From an uncultured Eubacteriales bacterium (GTDB taxonomy: Bacteria; Bacillota; Clostridia; Oscillospirales; Acutalibacteraceae), in assembly GCA_934486895.1 (NCBI GenBank), contig CAKSQZ010000014.1:1-39241 (forward strand): a DNA stretch of 39,241 nt, written 5' to 3'. Made by a program: the position numbers and the translations under genes. Positions 15,924-24,487 of this stretch are shown one piece after another. A model generated the notes under the pieces. That model was not told the DNA's origin, searched no databases, and was given only the letters and a program-made list of their open reading frames with translations. Every line of letters starts with the position of its first letter. Positions within the stretch are counted from its first letter, which is position 1.

Positions 15924-17066
15924 ATGGACGAACAGGAGAAAAAGCCGAACTCCGGCTTTAAATTACTTGAAAAAACAAAGAAAAAGATCCGTCCGCTGCA
16001 TATAATAGTTGCAGCGGTGCTTTTGCTTGTTATTGCGGCTGTTATATTTCTGACGACATTGCCCATACCCATAGCAGAATGGTTGAGCACAAAGTTTGCT
16101 ACTTCGTCAAATGCCGGGTTTCCGTGCAGTCTTTCGGATTATGGCTCCGCAAAAAGTGTAAGCGTCTGCTCAGACTATTATATTATTCTAACCGATTCAA
16201 ATGTAATAAGCGTCGATAAAAACGGCGGTGTCGTCAATACGACTTCGCATGGCTATGCGGACTGTGTTATAAAAAGCTCGGATCACAGATTTATCGTTTT
16301 CAACCGCAAAAGCACGGGCTATCAGATCCATAATGCGACCAAAAAGCTGAGCGACTCATCTGCTGACGGCAATATTGTAACAGCAGATATTGCAAATGAC
16401 GGAACTTATGCAATAGTTTCCGATTCCAATGAAGTTGTTGTTTTCAACGACGAATTTGAAAAAATATATAAATTTAAATCGGCCGAAAAAAGCATTGTTG
16501 ACGTCGATATTTCCGGAAAAGGAGGAAGAGTCGCCGTTGCAAGCGTCAACACGCAAAACGGTAAAATCATCTCAACCATCCAGGCATATAAGCTCAATTC
16601 CGAAGAAGCGGTAACAAAGTTTTCGTTCGATGGGCTTGCACTTGATATCGAGCAGAACGGTTCTGATATAATCGTTATCGGCGATAATAAATGTGCTGTT
16701 TATAATTCCGATGGAAAAATAATAGGCGAATTTGATTACAAAGGAAAGGTTCTTTCGGCTATCGAGAAAAACAGCAGTAATATCCTGCTTGCTATTTCGG
16801 ACAGTGTTAATTCTCAGCAAAAAACGCTGTATTTGCTTTCAACACGTGCGTCTGTCAGCGCTCAGATAAGCTGTGATAAATCTGCTAAGGCATACGGTAT
16901 CGGAGCCGGTGTGATATATGTTTTGTCGGATAACCTTTATGCGTATAACAACGACGGCAAGCTCACCGATTCCTATGAACTTCCGCCCGGAGCGTCTGAT
17001 TTTGCCGTTAACGGCAGCAGTGTTGTTGCTGTCGGCTATGATCAGATCGACAGGCTTATAAAATAG
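15924..17066 (+). CDS. DUF5711-like membrane-anchored beta-propeller protein
   Basis: This 380-residue protein has a basic cytoplasmic N-terminus, one transmembrane helix at about residues 24-48 (hydrophobic run after KKIRPLH), and an extracytoplasmic domain. That domain is made of repeated beta-strand units ending in short NDG/DKNG turns, consistent with a beta-propeller. Its opening NAGFPCSLSDYGSAKSVS resembles DUF5711 proteins of Clostridia. No catalytic motif is visible and the function is unknown. It starts 10 bases after truA, with GGGGGAA ahead of the ATG, and is followed by its own non-coding gap carrying the cvpA promoter. Confidence 0.6.
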   Translation: MDEQEKKPNSGFKLLEKTKKKIRPLHIIVAAVLLLVIAAVIFLTTLPIPIAEWLSTKFATSSNAGFPCSLSDYGSAKSVSVCSDYYIILTDSNVISVDKNGGVVNTTSHGYADCVIKSSDHRFIVFNRKSTGYQIHNATKKLSDSSADGNIVTADIANDGTYAIVSDSNEVVVFNDEFEKIYKFKSAEKSIVDVDISGKGGRVAVASVNTQNGKIISTIQAYKLNSEEAVTKFSFDGLALDIEQNGSDIIVIGDNKCAVYNSDGKIIGEFDYKGKVLSAIEKNSSNILLAISDSVNSQQKTLYLLSTRASVSAQISCDKSAKAYGIGAGVIYVLSDNLYAYNNDGKLTDSYELPPGASDFAVNGSSVVAVGYDQIDRLIK

Positions 17067-17095
17067 TTGCGTTAAATCTTAAAATATGTTATACT
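17067..17095 (+). promoter_or_regulatory. Probable promoter ahead of cvpA
   Basis: TTGCGT (17067-17072) and TATACT (17090-17095) are separated by 17 bases, directly after the preceding stop codon. The cvpA start lies about 40 bases further on. The -35 is imperfect, so confidence is moderate. Confidence 0.55.
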
Positions 17096-17135
17096 GAATT
17101 TCGGTGTTCAAAACTCGAAAGCGGAGGGAACATAT

Positions 17136-17831
17136 ATGGCACTTGCTGTTGATATATCGATTATTTTGATAATCGCTTTGATCGTGTGGCGCTCTGCGGT
17201 CCATGGATTTGTAAGAACCGTAATCGAGGTTGTCGGATATATTCTTTCGGCGGTTGTCGCATTGTCGCTCTCAAGTGCCATTGCAGATGCTGCTTATGAT
17301 AATATAATTCGCCCAAAAGTAATAAGTGCTGTACGGTCGGCTTCCGAAGAAACATCCGTCAGCGCAGAAAACTTTGCTGAAAATGTCTGGGATAACCTGC
17401 CGTCGTTCATTTCCGGCACAGTCGGTTTCTTCGGCTCAAAGGAAGATGCGATCGGAGGAATAGGTTCCTGCATTCAAAACGGCAGCAACAGTGCCGCGCA
17501 AAATATCGCCGATAAGGCGGTGAAGCCTATCGCAACAAACCTTGTCCGCTCAATCGGGTCGACTGTCATATTTATTTTATTGATTATCGCTGTAAAATTT
17601 CTCGCTAAAGCTATCAACCGAATTTTCAGTATTCCTGTTATCGGAAGTATCAATGCAACCCTTGGCGGTGTTATAGGCGTTGCAAAGGGCGTTGTGCTGA
17701 TATTTGTGCTGATATTTGTTATTCGTATCGCCGTTAACGCGATGTCGGGCGAATTTTGGATTTTCAACGATAAACTGATAAATGAAACATACTTATTCCG
17801 CTTTGTTTATGACCTTGCGGCAGTAGGCTAA
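17136..17831 (+). CDS. CvpA family membrane protein
   Basis: This 231-residue protein has four hydrophobic segments: about residues 5-22 and 30-50, then 135-155 and 165-195. A polar stretch separates the pairs. The start (VDISIILIIALIVWRSAVHGFVRTVIEVVGY) matches CvpA/colicin V production proteins, whose molecular role is still unclear. GGAGGG precedes the ATG. pgsA follows 21 bases later, so the two are probably co-transcribed. Confidence 0.75.
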   Translation: MALAVDISIILIIALIVWRSAVHGFVRTVIEVVGYILSAVVALSLSSAIADAAYDNIIRPKVISAVRSASEETSVSAENFAENVWDNLPSFISGTVGFFGSKEDAIGGIGSCIQNGSNSAAQNIADKAVKPIATNLVRSIGSTVIFILLIIAVKFLAKAINRIFSIPVIGSINATLGGVIGVAKGVVLIFVLIFVIRIAVNAMSGEFWIFNDKLINETYLFRFVYDLAAVG

Positions 17832-17852
17832 TAAAACAAGAAAGGCAGAGAA

Positions 17853-18461
17853 ATGAAAATGGGAGATAACAAAAGCAAGGATAAAATACTCACTATTCCG
17901 AATATATTGTCTTTTGTTCGCATAGCAATAGTTCCGTTCTTTTTGATATTCTATTTCAGCAATGAGCGGGATTCGATTCTTATTTCTGTGTGTTTGCTTG
18001 CTTTTTCGGCCTTTACCGATATTGTCGATGGTTTTGTTGCAAGAACATTCGATATGGTCTCAACATTCGGAAAGATAATCGATCCGATCGCAGATAAGCT
18101 TACTCAAGGCGTTGTTGTTATCGCAATATCGATAAAACACACTGAATTTATTCCGCTTATGGCGATACTGGTGCTTAAAGAATTTTTTATGTTTCTCGGA
18201 GCAATCAACCTTTTTGAATCCGGAACAAGACCTGCCGAAGCAAAATGGTGGGGGAAGCTCGGAACAGTTTCTATCTATGCTTTTTTCATCGCATCGCTGA
18301 CTTATGATATTGTCGGAGAGGCATTTCCGTATATGATCCTGATCGTGCTTGCAGTCTTTGCCGCGATCTGCCTGATCTTCTCGTTCATCAATTATATCAA
18401 GCTGTTTATTAAAATCAAAAACGGAAAATATGATATGGAAAACGAGCACACTAAAGACTGA
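17853..18461 (+). CDS. pgsA: CDP-diacylglycerol-glycerol-3-phosphate 3-phosphatidyltransferase
   Basis: This 202-residue membrane enzyme makes phosphatidylglycerol phosphate, the precursor of phosphatidylglycerol. The CDP-alcohol phosphotransferase motif is complete: D56-x2-D59-G60-x2-A63-R64-x8-G73-x3-D77-x3-D81. The N-terminal LTIPNILSFVRIAIVPFF is typical of PgsA. About six membrane segments are present. AAAGG precedes the ATG at 17853. Confidence 0.93.
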   Translation: MKMGDNKSKDKILTIPNILSFVRIAIVPFFLIFYFSNERDSILISVCLLAFSAFTDIVDGFVARTFDMVSTFGKIIDPIADKLTQGVVVIAISIKHTEFIPLMAILVLKEFFMFLGAINLFESGTRPAEAKWWGKLGTVSIYAFFIASLTYDIVGEAFPYMILIVLAVFAAICLIFSFINYIKLFIKIKNGKYDMENEHTKD

Positions 18462-18475
18462 GAAAGGATTTTGGT

Positions 18476-20815
18476 ATGATGAAAATGTGTTGCAGATGCC
18501 ACGAACGGCCTGCAGTTGTGTTTGTTACAAAAATAGAAGGCGATAAGACCACGCCGGAAGGATATTGCATCAAGTGCGCGCGTGAGCTTAATATTGCTCC
18601 GGTCAACGATATGCTGAATAAAATGAATCTTTCGGATGAAGATCTTGAAAATATGAACATCGGTATAACCGAGATGATGAAGGAGTTTATCGATCCGGAG
18701 ACCGGTGAGATCGATCGTGATGCTGTCAATAAATCACTCGGAGAGTTCGGAAATATGATCCCGGGCGGAATGTCCGCAATACAGTTTATGAACGGTGAGG
18801 ATAACGGCGTCGTTGAGGACATTCTTGCGGAAGAAGTTCCTGAAGGCAGCGAACAGGATTTCGGGGACGAACATACGGACCCTGATAAAAAACACAAAAA
18901 AGGCAAGTTCAAATTTTTGGACGGTTATTGTACAAATCTAACAGCTCGTGCAAGAGAGAATAAGATGGACCGCATCATCGGCAGGGAATGCGAGCTTTAT
19001 CGTGTCATTCAAATTCTTTCCCGCCGTCAGAAGAATAACCCATGCCTTATAGGCGAACCCGGCGTCGGTAAGACAGCTATTGCCGAAGGCCTTGCTCAGC
19101 GTATTGCAGAGGGAAAAGTCCCTGCAAGGCTGATAAATAAAGAGATCTATATGCTCGATCTCACATCGCTTGTCGCAGGCACTCAGTTCAGAGGTCAGTT
19201 TGAAGCGAGAGTCAAAGGGCTTATTGATGAAGTCCGCAAAGCCGGAAACATCATTCTTTTTATCGATGAAGTCCACAACCTTGTCGGAACAGGTGATTCC
19301 GAGGGCACAATGAGCGCCGCGAACATTTTGAAACCGGCTCTTTCGAGAGGTGAGATTCAGGTTATCGGTGCGACAACTTTCAATGAATATCGCAAGTATA
19401 TCGAGAAAGACGCCGCTCTCGAACGCCGTTTTCAGCCTGTGACGGTTGAAGAACCGTCCATTGAAGACACGGTACAAATGCTCAAGGGTATCAAGTCTTA
19501 TTATGAGGTTCATCATAATGTTAAAATGAGCGATCAGATATTGAGACGGGCAGTCATGCTTTCAGAGCGCTATATAACCGACCGCTATATGCCCGATAAG
19601 GCGATCGACCTTGTAGATGAAGCATGCGCTTGTGCTAACCTCCGCAATAAAACCGCTAACGACTATCTTATCAATCAGTATAAGATCGGCGACCTGAATG
19701 CGCAGTTAATGCAGGAAGAATCGACTCAGAATGTTGATTATGAAAAGGTTGCAAATCTGAAAACTCAGATTGCGCTTTTAGAGGGACAAACCGAAAGTGT
19801 GACTCCCGAACAGCTTCAAACCGAAGTCACATTTAATGATCTGGCCCATGTTATCGAACTTTGGACAGGTATTCCGGCGTCGAAGATCCAGGAGAGCGAT
19901 CTTAAAAAGCTCAGCTCTTTGGAGAAGGCACTTCACAAAAAGATCATCGGTCAGGACGAAGCTATAAAAGTCATAGCAGCGGCTGTTAAGCGCTCGCGCG
20001 TGCAGATAAACAAAAAGCGCCGACCGGCTTCTTTCATCTTTGTCGGGCCGACAGGCGTCGGAAAGACCGAGCTTGTCAAGGTGCTTGCCAATGAGCTTTT
20101 CGACACTCCGGAGACCCTTATCAGACTTGATATGTCCGAATTTATGGAGAAGCATTCTGTATCAAGGATCATCGGCGCTCCTCCCGGATATGTCGGATAC
20201 GATGAAGCGGGACAGCTCACCGAAAAGGTCAGAAGAAAGCCTCATTCGGTCATTCTTTTTGATGAGATTGAAAAAGCCCACCCCGATGTTATGAACATTC
20301 TGCTCCAGATACTTGACGACGGCAGAGTTACCGATGCTCACGGCAGAACGGTCAATTTTGAAAACACCATAATCGTCATGACATCCAACGCAGGAAGTAA
20401 CCGTACCGAGACTGCGCTCGGCTTCGGTAAATCGACAGACACTCTTGTTAAAGAAAAAGCGATAAAAGCGCTTGAAGAAGTGCTCAGACCTGAGTTTCTC
20501 GGCAGAGTGGATGAAATAGTTGTGTTCTCACAGCTTGGGTATGATGCGCTTGTTAAGATCGCCGCTCTTATGATCGATGAGATCAAGGAGCCGCTTGAGG
20601 AGCGCGGTATTGAGCTTTCATGCAGCAGCGCGGCATACAGCGCGCTTGCAAAGCAGGCGGAAGGTAAGCCACGCGGAGCAAGAGAGCTTCGCAATGCAGT
20701 CCGCCGCAGTGTCGAGGATAAAATAACCGACCTGTTGGTTGAGCGTTATGACGATCCCCCGAAAAAGATTTTTGTCGGTGCGAAAAACGGTGATGTCACA
20801 ATTAAAGCCGAGTAA
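18476..20815 (+). CDS. Clp protease ATP-binding subunit with N-terminal zinc finger (ClpE/ClpC-like)
   Basis: This 779-residue double AAA+ unfoldase has an N-terminal zinc finger, C5-x2-C8 and C31-x2-C34, in place of the usual Clp N-domain repeats. This resembles ClpE of Gram-positive bacteria. An acidic linker leads to AAA1: Walker A GEPGVGKTA at 193-201 and Walker B with D264 and E265. A short coiled middle region follows (about 395-470). AAA2 has Walker A GPTGVGKTE at 524-532. The tripeptide L648-G649-F650 lies in the expected ClpP-docking loop, so it probably feeds a ClpP protease. No ClpP gene is in the window and no CtsR-type direct repeat was recognised upstream. A strong terminator follows the gene. 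Confidence 0.9.
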   Translation: MMKMCCRCHERPAVVFVTKIEGDKTTPEGYCIKCARELNIAPVNDMLNKMNLSDEDLENMNIGITEMMKEFIDPETGEIDRDAVNKSLGEFGNMIPGGMSAIQFMNGEDNGVVEDILAEEVPEGSEQDFGDEHTDPDKKHKKGKFKFLDGYCTNLTARARENKMDRIIGRECELYRVIQILSRRQKNNPCLIGEPGVGKTAIAEGLAQRIAEGKVPARLINKEIYMLDLTSLVAGTQFRGQFEARVKGLIDEVRKAGNIILFIDEVHNLVGTGDSEGTMSAANILKPALSRGEIQVIGATTFNEYRKYIEKDAALERRFQPVTVEEPSIEDTVQMLKGIKSYYEVHHNVKMSDQILRRAVMLSERYITDRYMPDKAIDLVDEACACANLRNKTANDYLINQYKIGDLNAQLMQEESTQNVDYEKVANLKTQIALLEGQTESVTPEQLQTEVTFNDLAHVIELWTGIPASKIQESDLKKLSSLEKALHKKIIGQDEAIKVIAAAVKRSRVQINKKRRPASFIFVGPTGVGKTELVKVLANELFDTPETLIRLDMSEFMEKHSVSRIIGAPPGYVGYDEAGQLTEKVRRKPHSVILFDEIEKAHPDVMNILLQILDDGRVTDAHGRTVNFENTIIVMTSNAGSNRTETALGFGKSTDTLVKEKAIKALEEVLRPEFLGRVDEIVVFSQLGYDALVKIAALMIDEIKEPLEERGIELSCSSAAYSALAKQAEGKPRGARELRNAVRRSVEDKITDLLVERYDDPPKKIFVGAKNGDVTIKAE

Positions 20816-20833
20816 ATCGGTATAATTTCTTGT

Positions 20834-20878
20834 ATCAGCGATCGAGTCTTTTATGTTATAAGGCTCGATCGCTTTTTT
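20834..20878 (+). terminator. Rho-independent terminator after the Clp gene
   Basis: AGCGATCGAG (20837-20846) pairs perfectly with CTCGATCGCT (20864-20873). Three further pairs, one of them G-U, extend the stem inward, and the hairpin is followed by TTTTTTA. This is a textbook intrinsic terminator. Confidence 0.93.
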
Positions 20879-20889
20879 ATTTATAAACA

Positions 20890-20918
20890 TTGACAAGCTG
20901 TAATTTCTATGGTAAAAT
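20890..20918 (+). promoter_or_regulatory. Promoter of the LRR-dockerin gene
   Basis: A perfect TTGACA (20890-20895), a 17-base spacer and TAAAAT (20913-20918) lie between the terminator and the gene. The start codon is 40 bases downstream, with AAGGAG in between. The gene is therefore probably a single-gene transcription unit. Confidence 0.8.
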
Positions 20919-20957
20919 GAACTTTAGCAAAATATGAAAAAACAAGGAGAACCATAA

Positions 20958-22532
20958 ATGAAAAAGATTTTATCGTTTTTATTGTGCACCGCGCTTATAT
21001 TTTCGGCACTTTCGCTGACACTTTCAGCCTCCGCCGATTATTGGGGTAGCTATAGATACACTATACTCAATGACGATACAGCCGAAATCACAGGTTATTC
21101 CGACAGTAGCAGTGATATCACAATACCAAGCATTATAGACGGTCATACCGTCTCAAGCATAGGCTGGGGTGTGTTTGTAGGCTGTACATCGCTTACATCG
21201 GTAACAATTCCGGACAGTGTTAAAAGCATAGGTAGCTTAGCTTTCAAAGATTGTACATCGCTCAAATCAATAACAATTCCGAACAGCGTTGCAAGCATTG
21301 GCGAACAAGCGTTTTATAATACAGGATATTATAACAATATATCCAATTGGGAAAGCGGAGTTTTATATATAGATAATTGCTTGATTTCGGGAAAAGTTAG
21401 TGGTGATTATAGTATAAAAGACAGCACAAGATTGATAGCGGATAGTGCGTTCTCGGGTTGCACGTCTCTTAAATCAATAACGATCCCGAATAGCGTCACA
21501 AGCATAGGGTCGGCAGCGTTCTCAGGCTGCACATCGCTTGCATCTGTAATAATTCCGAACGGCGTCACACACATACGCACGGCAGCGTTCTCGGGTTGCA
21601 CATCACTCGCATCAGTAACGATCCCGAACAGCGTTACAAGCATAGGTGGTGAGGCGTTTCAGGGATGCACGTCGCTCACATCGATAACAATCCCAAACAG
21701 TGTTACAAACATAGACCATGGCGCGTTCTCAGGTTGTACATTACTCACATCGGTAGCAATACCAAACAGTGTTACAAACATAAGCAGTAGTTTATTCCAG
21801 GGTTGTACATCGCTTAAATCGATAACGATTCCGAACAACGTCACAAGCATAGGTAACTGGGCGTTCAAGGATTGCACGTCGCTTGCATCTATTACGATCC
21901 CGAGCAGCGTCACAAGTATAGGCGACAGGGCGCTCAAGGGCTGCACATCACTCACATCGGTAACGATCCCGAACAGTGTCACCAGCATAGGTGACATGGT
22001 GTTAGAGGATTGCACATCACTTACATCGGTAGCGATCCCAAGCAGCATCACAAGTATAGGCGCCGGCGCGTTCATAGGCTGCACATCACTCACATCGGTA
22101 ACAATTCCGAACAGCGTTACAAGTATAGACGGTGGTGCGTTCTCAGATTGTACATCGCTTAAATCGATAACGATCCCGAACAGTGTCACAAGCATAGGCA
22201 TACGTGCATTTGGATATTATCTTCCTTATAGAGCGGATTCGTATTCAAAGGTTCCTGATTTCACTATCTACGGTGTAAAAGGATCAGCTGCAGAAGCTTA
22301 TGCAAATACGAATGGCTTTACATTCATAGAGAGCGAGCAATCAATCCTCGGCGACATCAACAATGACGGCGAAGTCAACCTTTCAGATGTCCGCATCTTG
22401 ATCTCGAAGATCGCAAGCGGAGCGGAGCTCACCGCAGACGAAATCGCAGTTGCCGACTTAAATGAAGACGGCAAAGCAGATCTCTCCGATATTCGTCTCT
22501 TAATCTCTAAAATCGCTTCAGGTAATATGTGA
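20958..22532 (+). CDS. Secreted BspA-type leucine-rich repeat protein with C-terminal dockerin
   Basis: This 524-residue exported protein has a signal peptide (likely cleavage after SASA, near residue 26). It carries 13 copies of a 23-residue BspA/LRR_5 unit of the form CTSLxSxTIPNSVTSIGxxAFxx: two at 76-121, and eleven uninterrupted at 168-420. A 46-residue non-repeat insert lies between the two blocks. After a short spacer, a type I dockerin spans 465-522 with two calcium-binding loops (DINNDGEVN and DLNEDGKAD) and two near-identical helices (LISKIASG). LRR_5 domains typically mediate protein or surface binding, and the dockerin would attach the protein to a scaffoldin cohesin. No catalytic domain is present, so a structural or adhesive role is inferred. 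The gene has its own promoter and terminator. Confidence 0.9.
   Translation: MKKILSFLLCTALIFSALSLTLSASADYWGSYRYTILNDDTAEITGYSDSSSDITIPSIIDGHTVSSIGWGVFVGCTSLTSVTIPDSVKSIGSLAFKDCTSLKSITIPNSVASIGEQAFYNTGYYNNISNWESGVLYIDNCLISGKVSGDYSIKDSTRLIADSAFSGCTSLKSITIPNSVTSIGSAAFSGCTSLASVIIPNGVTHIRTAAFSGCTSLASVTIPNSVTSIGGEAFQGCTSLTSITIPNSVTNIDHGAFSGCTLLTSVAIPNSVTNISSSLFQGCTSLKSITIPNNVTSIGNWAFKDCTSLASITIPSSVTSIGDRALKGCTSLTSVTIPNSVTSIGDMVLEDCTSLTSVAIPSSITSIGAGAFIGCTSLTSVTIPNSVTSIDGGAFSDCTSLKSITIPNSVTSIGIRAFGYYLPYRADSYSKVPDFTIYGVKGSAAEAYANTNGFTFIESEQSILGDINNDGEVNLSDVRILISKIASGAELTADEIAVADLNEDGKADLSDIRLLISKIASGNM
21183..22217 (+). repeat. Tandem 69-bp repeats encoding the LRR units (2 + 11 copies)
   Basis: The coding repeats are also strong DNA repeats. 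Units begin with TGYACRTCRCTY-like sequence at 21183 and 21252, then every 69 bases from 21459 to 22217 (11 units). Blocks such as ACAATTCCGAACAG and ACGATCCCGAACAG recur with few changes, while the last 20 bases of each unit vary. Such similarity invites unequal recombination and copy-number change, always in frame because 69 is divisible by three. Confidence 0.92.
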
Positions 22533-22558
22533 ATTATATAAATAATCGTGGTACAATA

Positions 22559-22586
22559 AAGCCGCTTGGATTTTTCCAAGCGGCTT
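22559..22586. terminator. Shared bidirectional terminator between converging operons
   Basis: AAGCCGCTTGGA (22559-22570) and TCCAAGCGGCTT (22575-22586) form a perfect 12-bp stem with a TTTT loop. On the minus strand the hairpin runs into TTTATTG; on the plus strand it runs into ATCATTTA. It lies 26 bases after the LRR gene and 27 bases beyond the end of the minus-strand gene, so it probably stops both. Confidence 0.85.
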
Positions 22587-22613
22587 ATCATTTACAAAGC
22601 AATTAAAAATTAT

Positions 22614-23579
22614 TCAATTTTCATCTTCATTGTCGTCATCAACAAGCTTTTCACGCTCGAATATCGAACGATGAACCATTCTTCCGTTGTGATAAACATA
22701 TTCAGGAAGCTCCTTTGGTTGTTCGGAGTTATCGGTTTCGTCATCGCTTTCGCTTTGTGATTTCGAATTTTCAAGCCCGACAGAAGTTTGTTCGGGGTGC
22801 TTTTCATAATAAGGATCAAGAATGTGTTTTTTAATAGGAGCAAATGTGAAAAACGCTATTATGTAAAGCGTCAGCCCGATCATAAACAAAAGCAGGAACA
22901 TCAGCACAAGACCGCCTACAAGCGCAATTCCCGAAGCTGCCGCTGTGTAAGCAAGTGCTCCGCAAATACCGAGCCATAAAGCGAGAACAATCAGCATAAG
23001 CGCATTCCTCGGCAGGCAAAGCACAGAGAAAATGCCGCTGTTTTTGATAATTTCACGCAGTTTTAAATCAAGCGTTACTATCATCATCATCGCATAACAG
23101 CTTATGATGATCGTAAACAGTGCAAAAACAACGCAAACCGCAAGACCAACCTGAGCAAACAATGTTCCGCCGCTGCTTTGCGCTGTAAGCGAATAATAGT
23201 TGTAGGCAATGCAGAAAAGCACAACGGCGATATACTGCATTATACCGAGCAACAGGCTCTGCACAAAGTTCTGGCAAAACGCCTGCTTTAAATCCGAGAA
23301 CAGCATAACAGGCACTTGCCTTATAAAATTGCGAAATATCTTCAGAACCGCTGTCGCGCACGGAACAAACAAAATAAACGGCAGGAATGTCAGATAGTTG
23401 AACACCGCGTAGTCGCCGATCAGATGAACTAGCAGCCATGATAAGCCTATGCAAAGCGAGAAGATAAGCATCGCAACAACCGACAGTATCGATCCGAGAA
23501 GCAAGATATTGAAAAAGTTATCCTTTAATGCCTCAAAGAATTTTAAAACGGAGTTTTTCTCCATTGTTTTTTTCGCCAT
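22614..23579 (-). CDS. DUF624/YesL-like multi-pass membrane protein
   Basis: This 321-residue protein has about six transmembrane segments within residues 20-255. The segment PFILFVPCATAVLKIFRNFIRQ...FSDLKQAFCQNFVQSLLLG resembles the DUF624/YesL family of clostridial and bacillar membrane proteins of unknown function. The last 70 residues are an acidic, Ser/Glu/Asp-rich cytoplasmic-type tail containing EYVYHNGRMVHRSIFEREK. AAAGGAT precedes the ATG. It is the last gene of the proC-spoIIM-xer series. No substrate can be assigned, and family membership rests on pattern only. Confidence 0.5.
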   Translation of the reverse strand: MAKKTMEKNSVLKFFEALKDNFFNILLLGSILSVVAMLIFSLCIGLSWLLVHLIGDYAVFNYLTFLPFILFVPCATAVLKIFRNFIRQVPVMLFSDLKQAFCQNFVQSLLLGIMQYIAVVLFCIAYNYYSLTAQSSGGTLFAQVGLAVCVVFALFTIIISCYAMMMIVTLDLKLREIIKNSGIFSVLCLPRNALMLIVLALWLGICGALAYTAAASGIALVGGLVLMFLLLFMIGLTLYIIAFFTFAPIKKHILDPYYEKHPEQTSVGLENSKSQSESDDETDNSEQPKELPEYVYHNGRMVHRSIFEREKLVDDDNEDEN

Positions 23580-23606
23580 TTTAATAAAGATCCTTTCGTT
23601 ATTCTT

Positions 23607-24476
23607 TTATTTGTTATCGTCCTGATTTAAGTGGGCGCGAGCAATTGCTTGCTTGTATTTAAGCTGAGTTATCGCAGAGTAGAGTGCGGACGCCGAAGCG
23701 TCCGCCATGCCTCTCACATCGCGAATATCGTGTGCATCGGCTCCGTTGTCTATCATGTGAGCGCAGAAAGAGTTGCGAAGAACTATCGGGGTGACTTTCA
23801 CCTCAATGCCTGCCATTTCGGCATATCTTTCGGTGATCCTCCAAAGACTCTGCCTTGTAAGTCTGCCGCCCCTCATGTTAATAAGTAATGCGCGTTCATT
23901 TTTGCCTTTCAGTATCGCTATTCGAGTCTTTGCAATGTATTCGTTCATCAGCGTCGGAAGTATTCCGGCTATCGGAACTATCTTTTCTTTGCCGTCGGAT
24001 TTGATCAGGATAACGCCTGTCTGCAAGTTGACATTATCGACATTCAGCGCAAGCAGAGAATTGACGGAAAGTCCCGTTTGATAAGCAAGCTCAAGTGCAA
24101 TTCTGTCTCTCATGCCGTCCGGTGTTTCAATGTCGGGTTGGCTGAAAATCGCCTCGATCTCGGCAATTCCGAGTATCTCAGGTTCGTTTCTCTCGATTTT
24201 GACAGGCTTGATCTCCGAAAGTGAAGTGTCAGTTTCAGAAGTATTGATGCTTTGAAATTTAAAATAACTTTTAAGCGAAGAAATCGTTCTGGCAACAGTT
24301 GATTTCGGGGTTTCGATTTCTTCAAGATGTTCTATATAATCGAGCGCGTTTTCACACAATCCGGCCGAAACGCTGCTTAAAAACTTATAGACATCTCTTA
24401 GATAACATTCAATAGTGGACGCAGATAGTCCGCCTTTTTCAAGATATTCGCGAAATCCGTCAATCATGTTTTCCAA
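23607..24476 (-). CDS. Tyrosine recombinase-like protein (Xer family) with degenerate active site
   Basis: This 289-residue protein has a SAM-like N-terminal core-binding domain (MIDGFREYLEKGGLSASTIECYLRDVYKFL) and a C-terminal catalytic fold like XerC/XerD. Several catalytic residues are replaced. The first arginine (normally TGLRxSEL) is S137 in TGLSVNSL, the histidine of HxLRH is I231 (PIVLRN), and the later histidine of LGH is M257 (RGM). R234, a hairpin lysine (K163 or K165) and the tyrosine Y266 remain. Strand-exchange activity is therefore doubtful. A TTG start at 24476 is chosen because GGAG lies 8 bases upstream; the ATG at 24467 is 17 bases away. It follows spoIIM by 11 bases, recalling the spoIIM-xerD neighbourhood of Bacillus, so it looks like a chromosomal gene and not an island integrase. 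Confidence 0.8.
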   Translation of the reverse strand: MENMIDGFREYLEKGGLSASTIECYLRDVYKFLSSVSAGLCENALDYIEHLEEIETPKSTVARTISSLKSYFKFQSINTSETDTSLSEIKPVKIERNEPEILGIAEIEAIFSQPDIETPDGMRDRIALELAYQTGLSVNSLLALNVDNVNLQTGVILIKSDGKEKIVPIAGILPTLMNEYIAKTRIAILKGKNERALLINMRGGRLTRQSLWRITERYAEMAGIEVKVTPIVLRNSFCAHMIDNGADAHDIRDVRGMADASASALYSAITQLKYKQAIARAHLNQDDNK

Positions 24477-24487
24477 ACGTCTCTCTC

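Noticed and set aside
21407..22201. Long open frames on the minus strand across the LRR repeats
   Set aside because: They are mirror images of the 69-bp coding repeat: because every unit lacks stops in that frame, the antisense frame stays open. They have no ribosome binding site, promoter or family similarity.
21183..22217. Regular repeats resembling a CRISPR array
   Set aside because: The unit is 69 bp, in frame, encodes LRR residues, and the variable part is only about 20 bp of coding sequence. There are no cas genes.
23607..24476. Integrase of a mobile island
   Set aside because: No attachment-site repeats, tRNA gene, excisionase or cargo genes are nearby, and the spoIIM neighbourhood and lost catalytic residues speak for a resident chromosomal gene.
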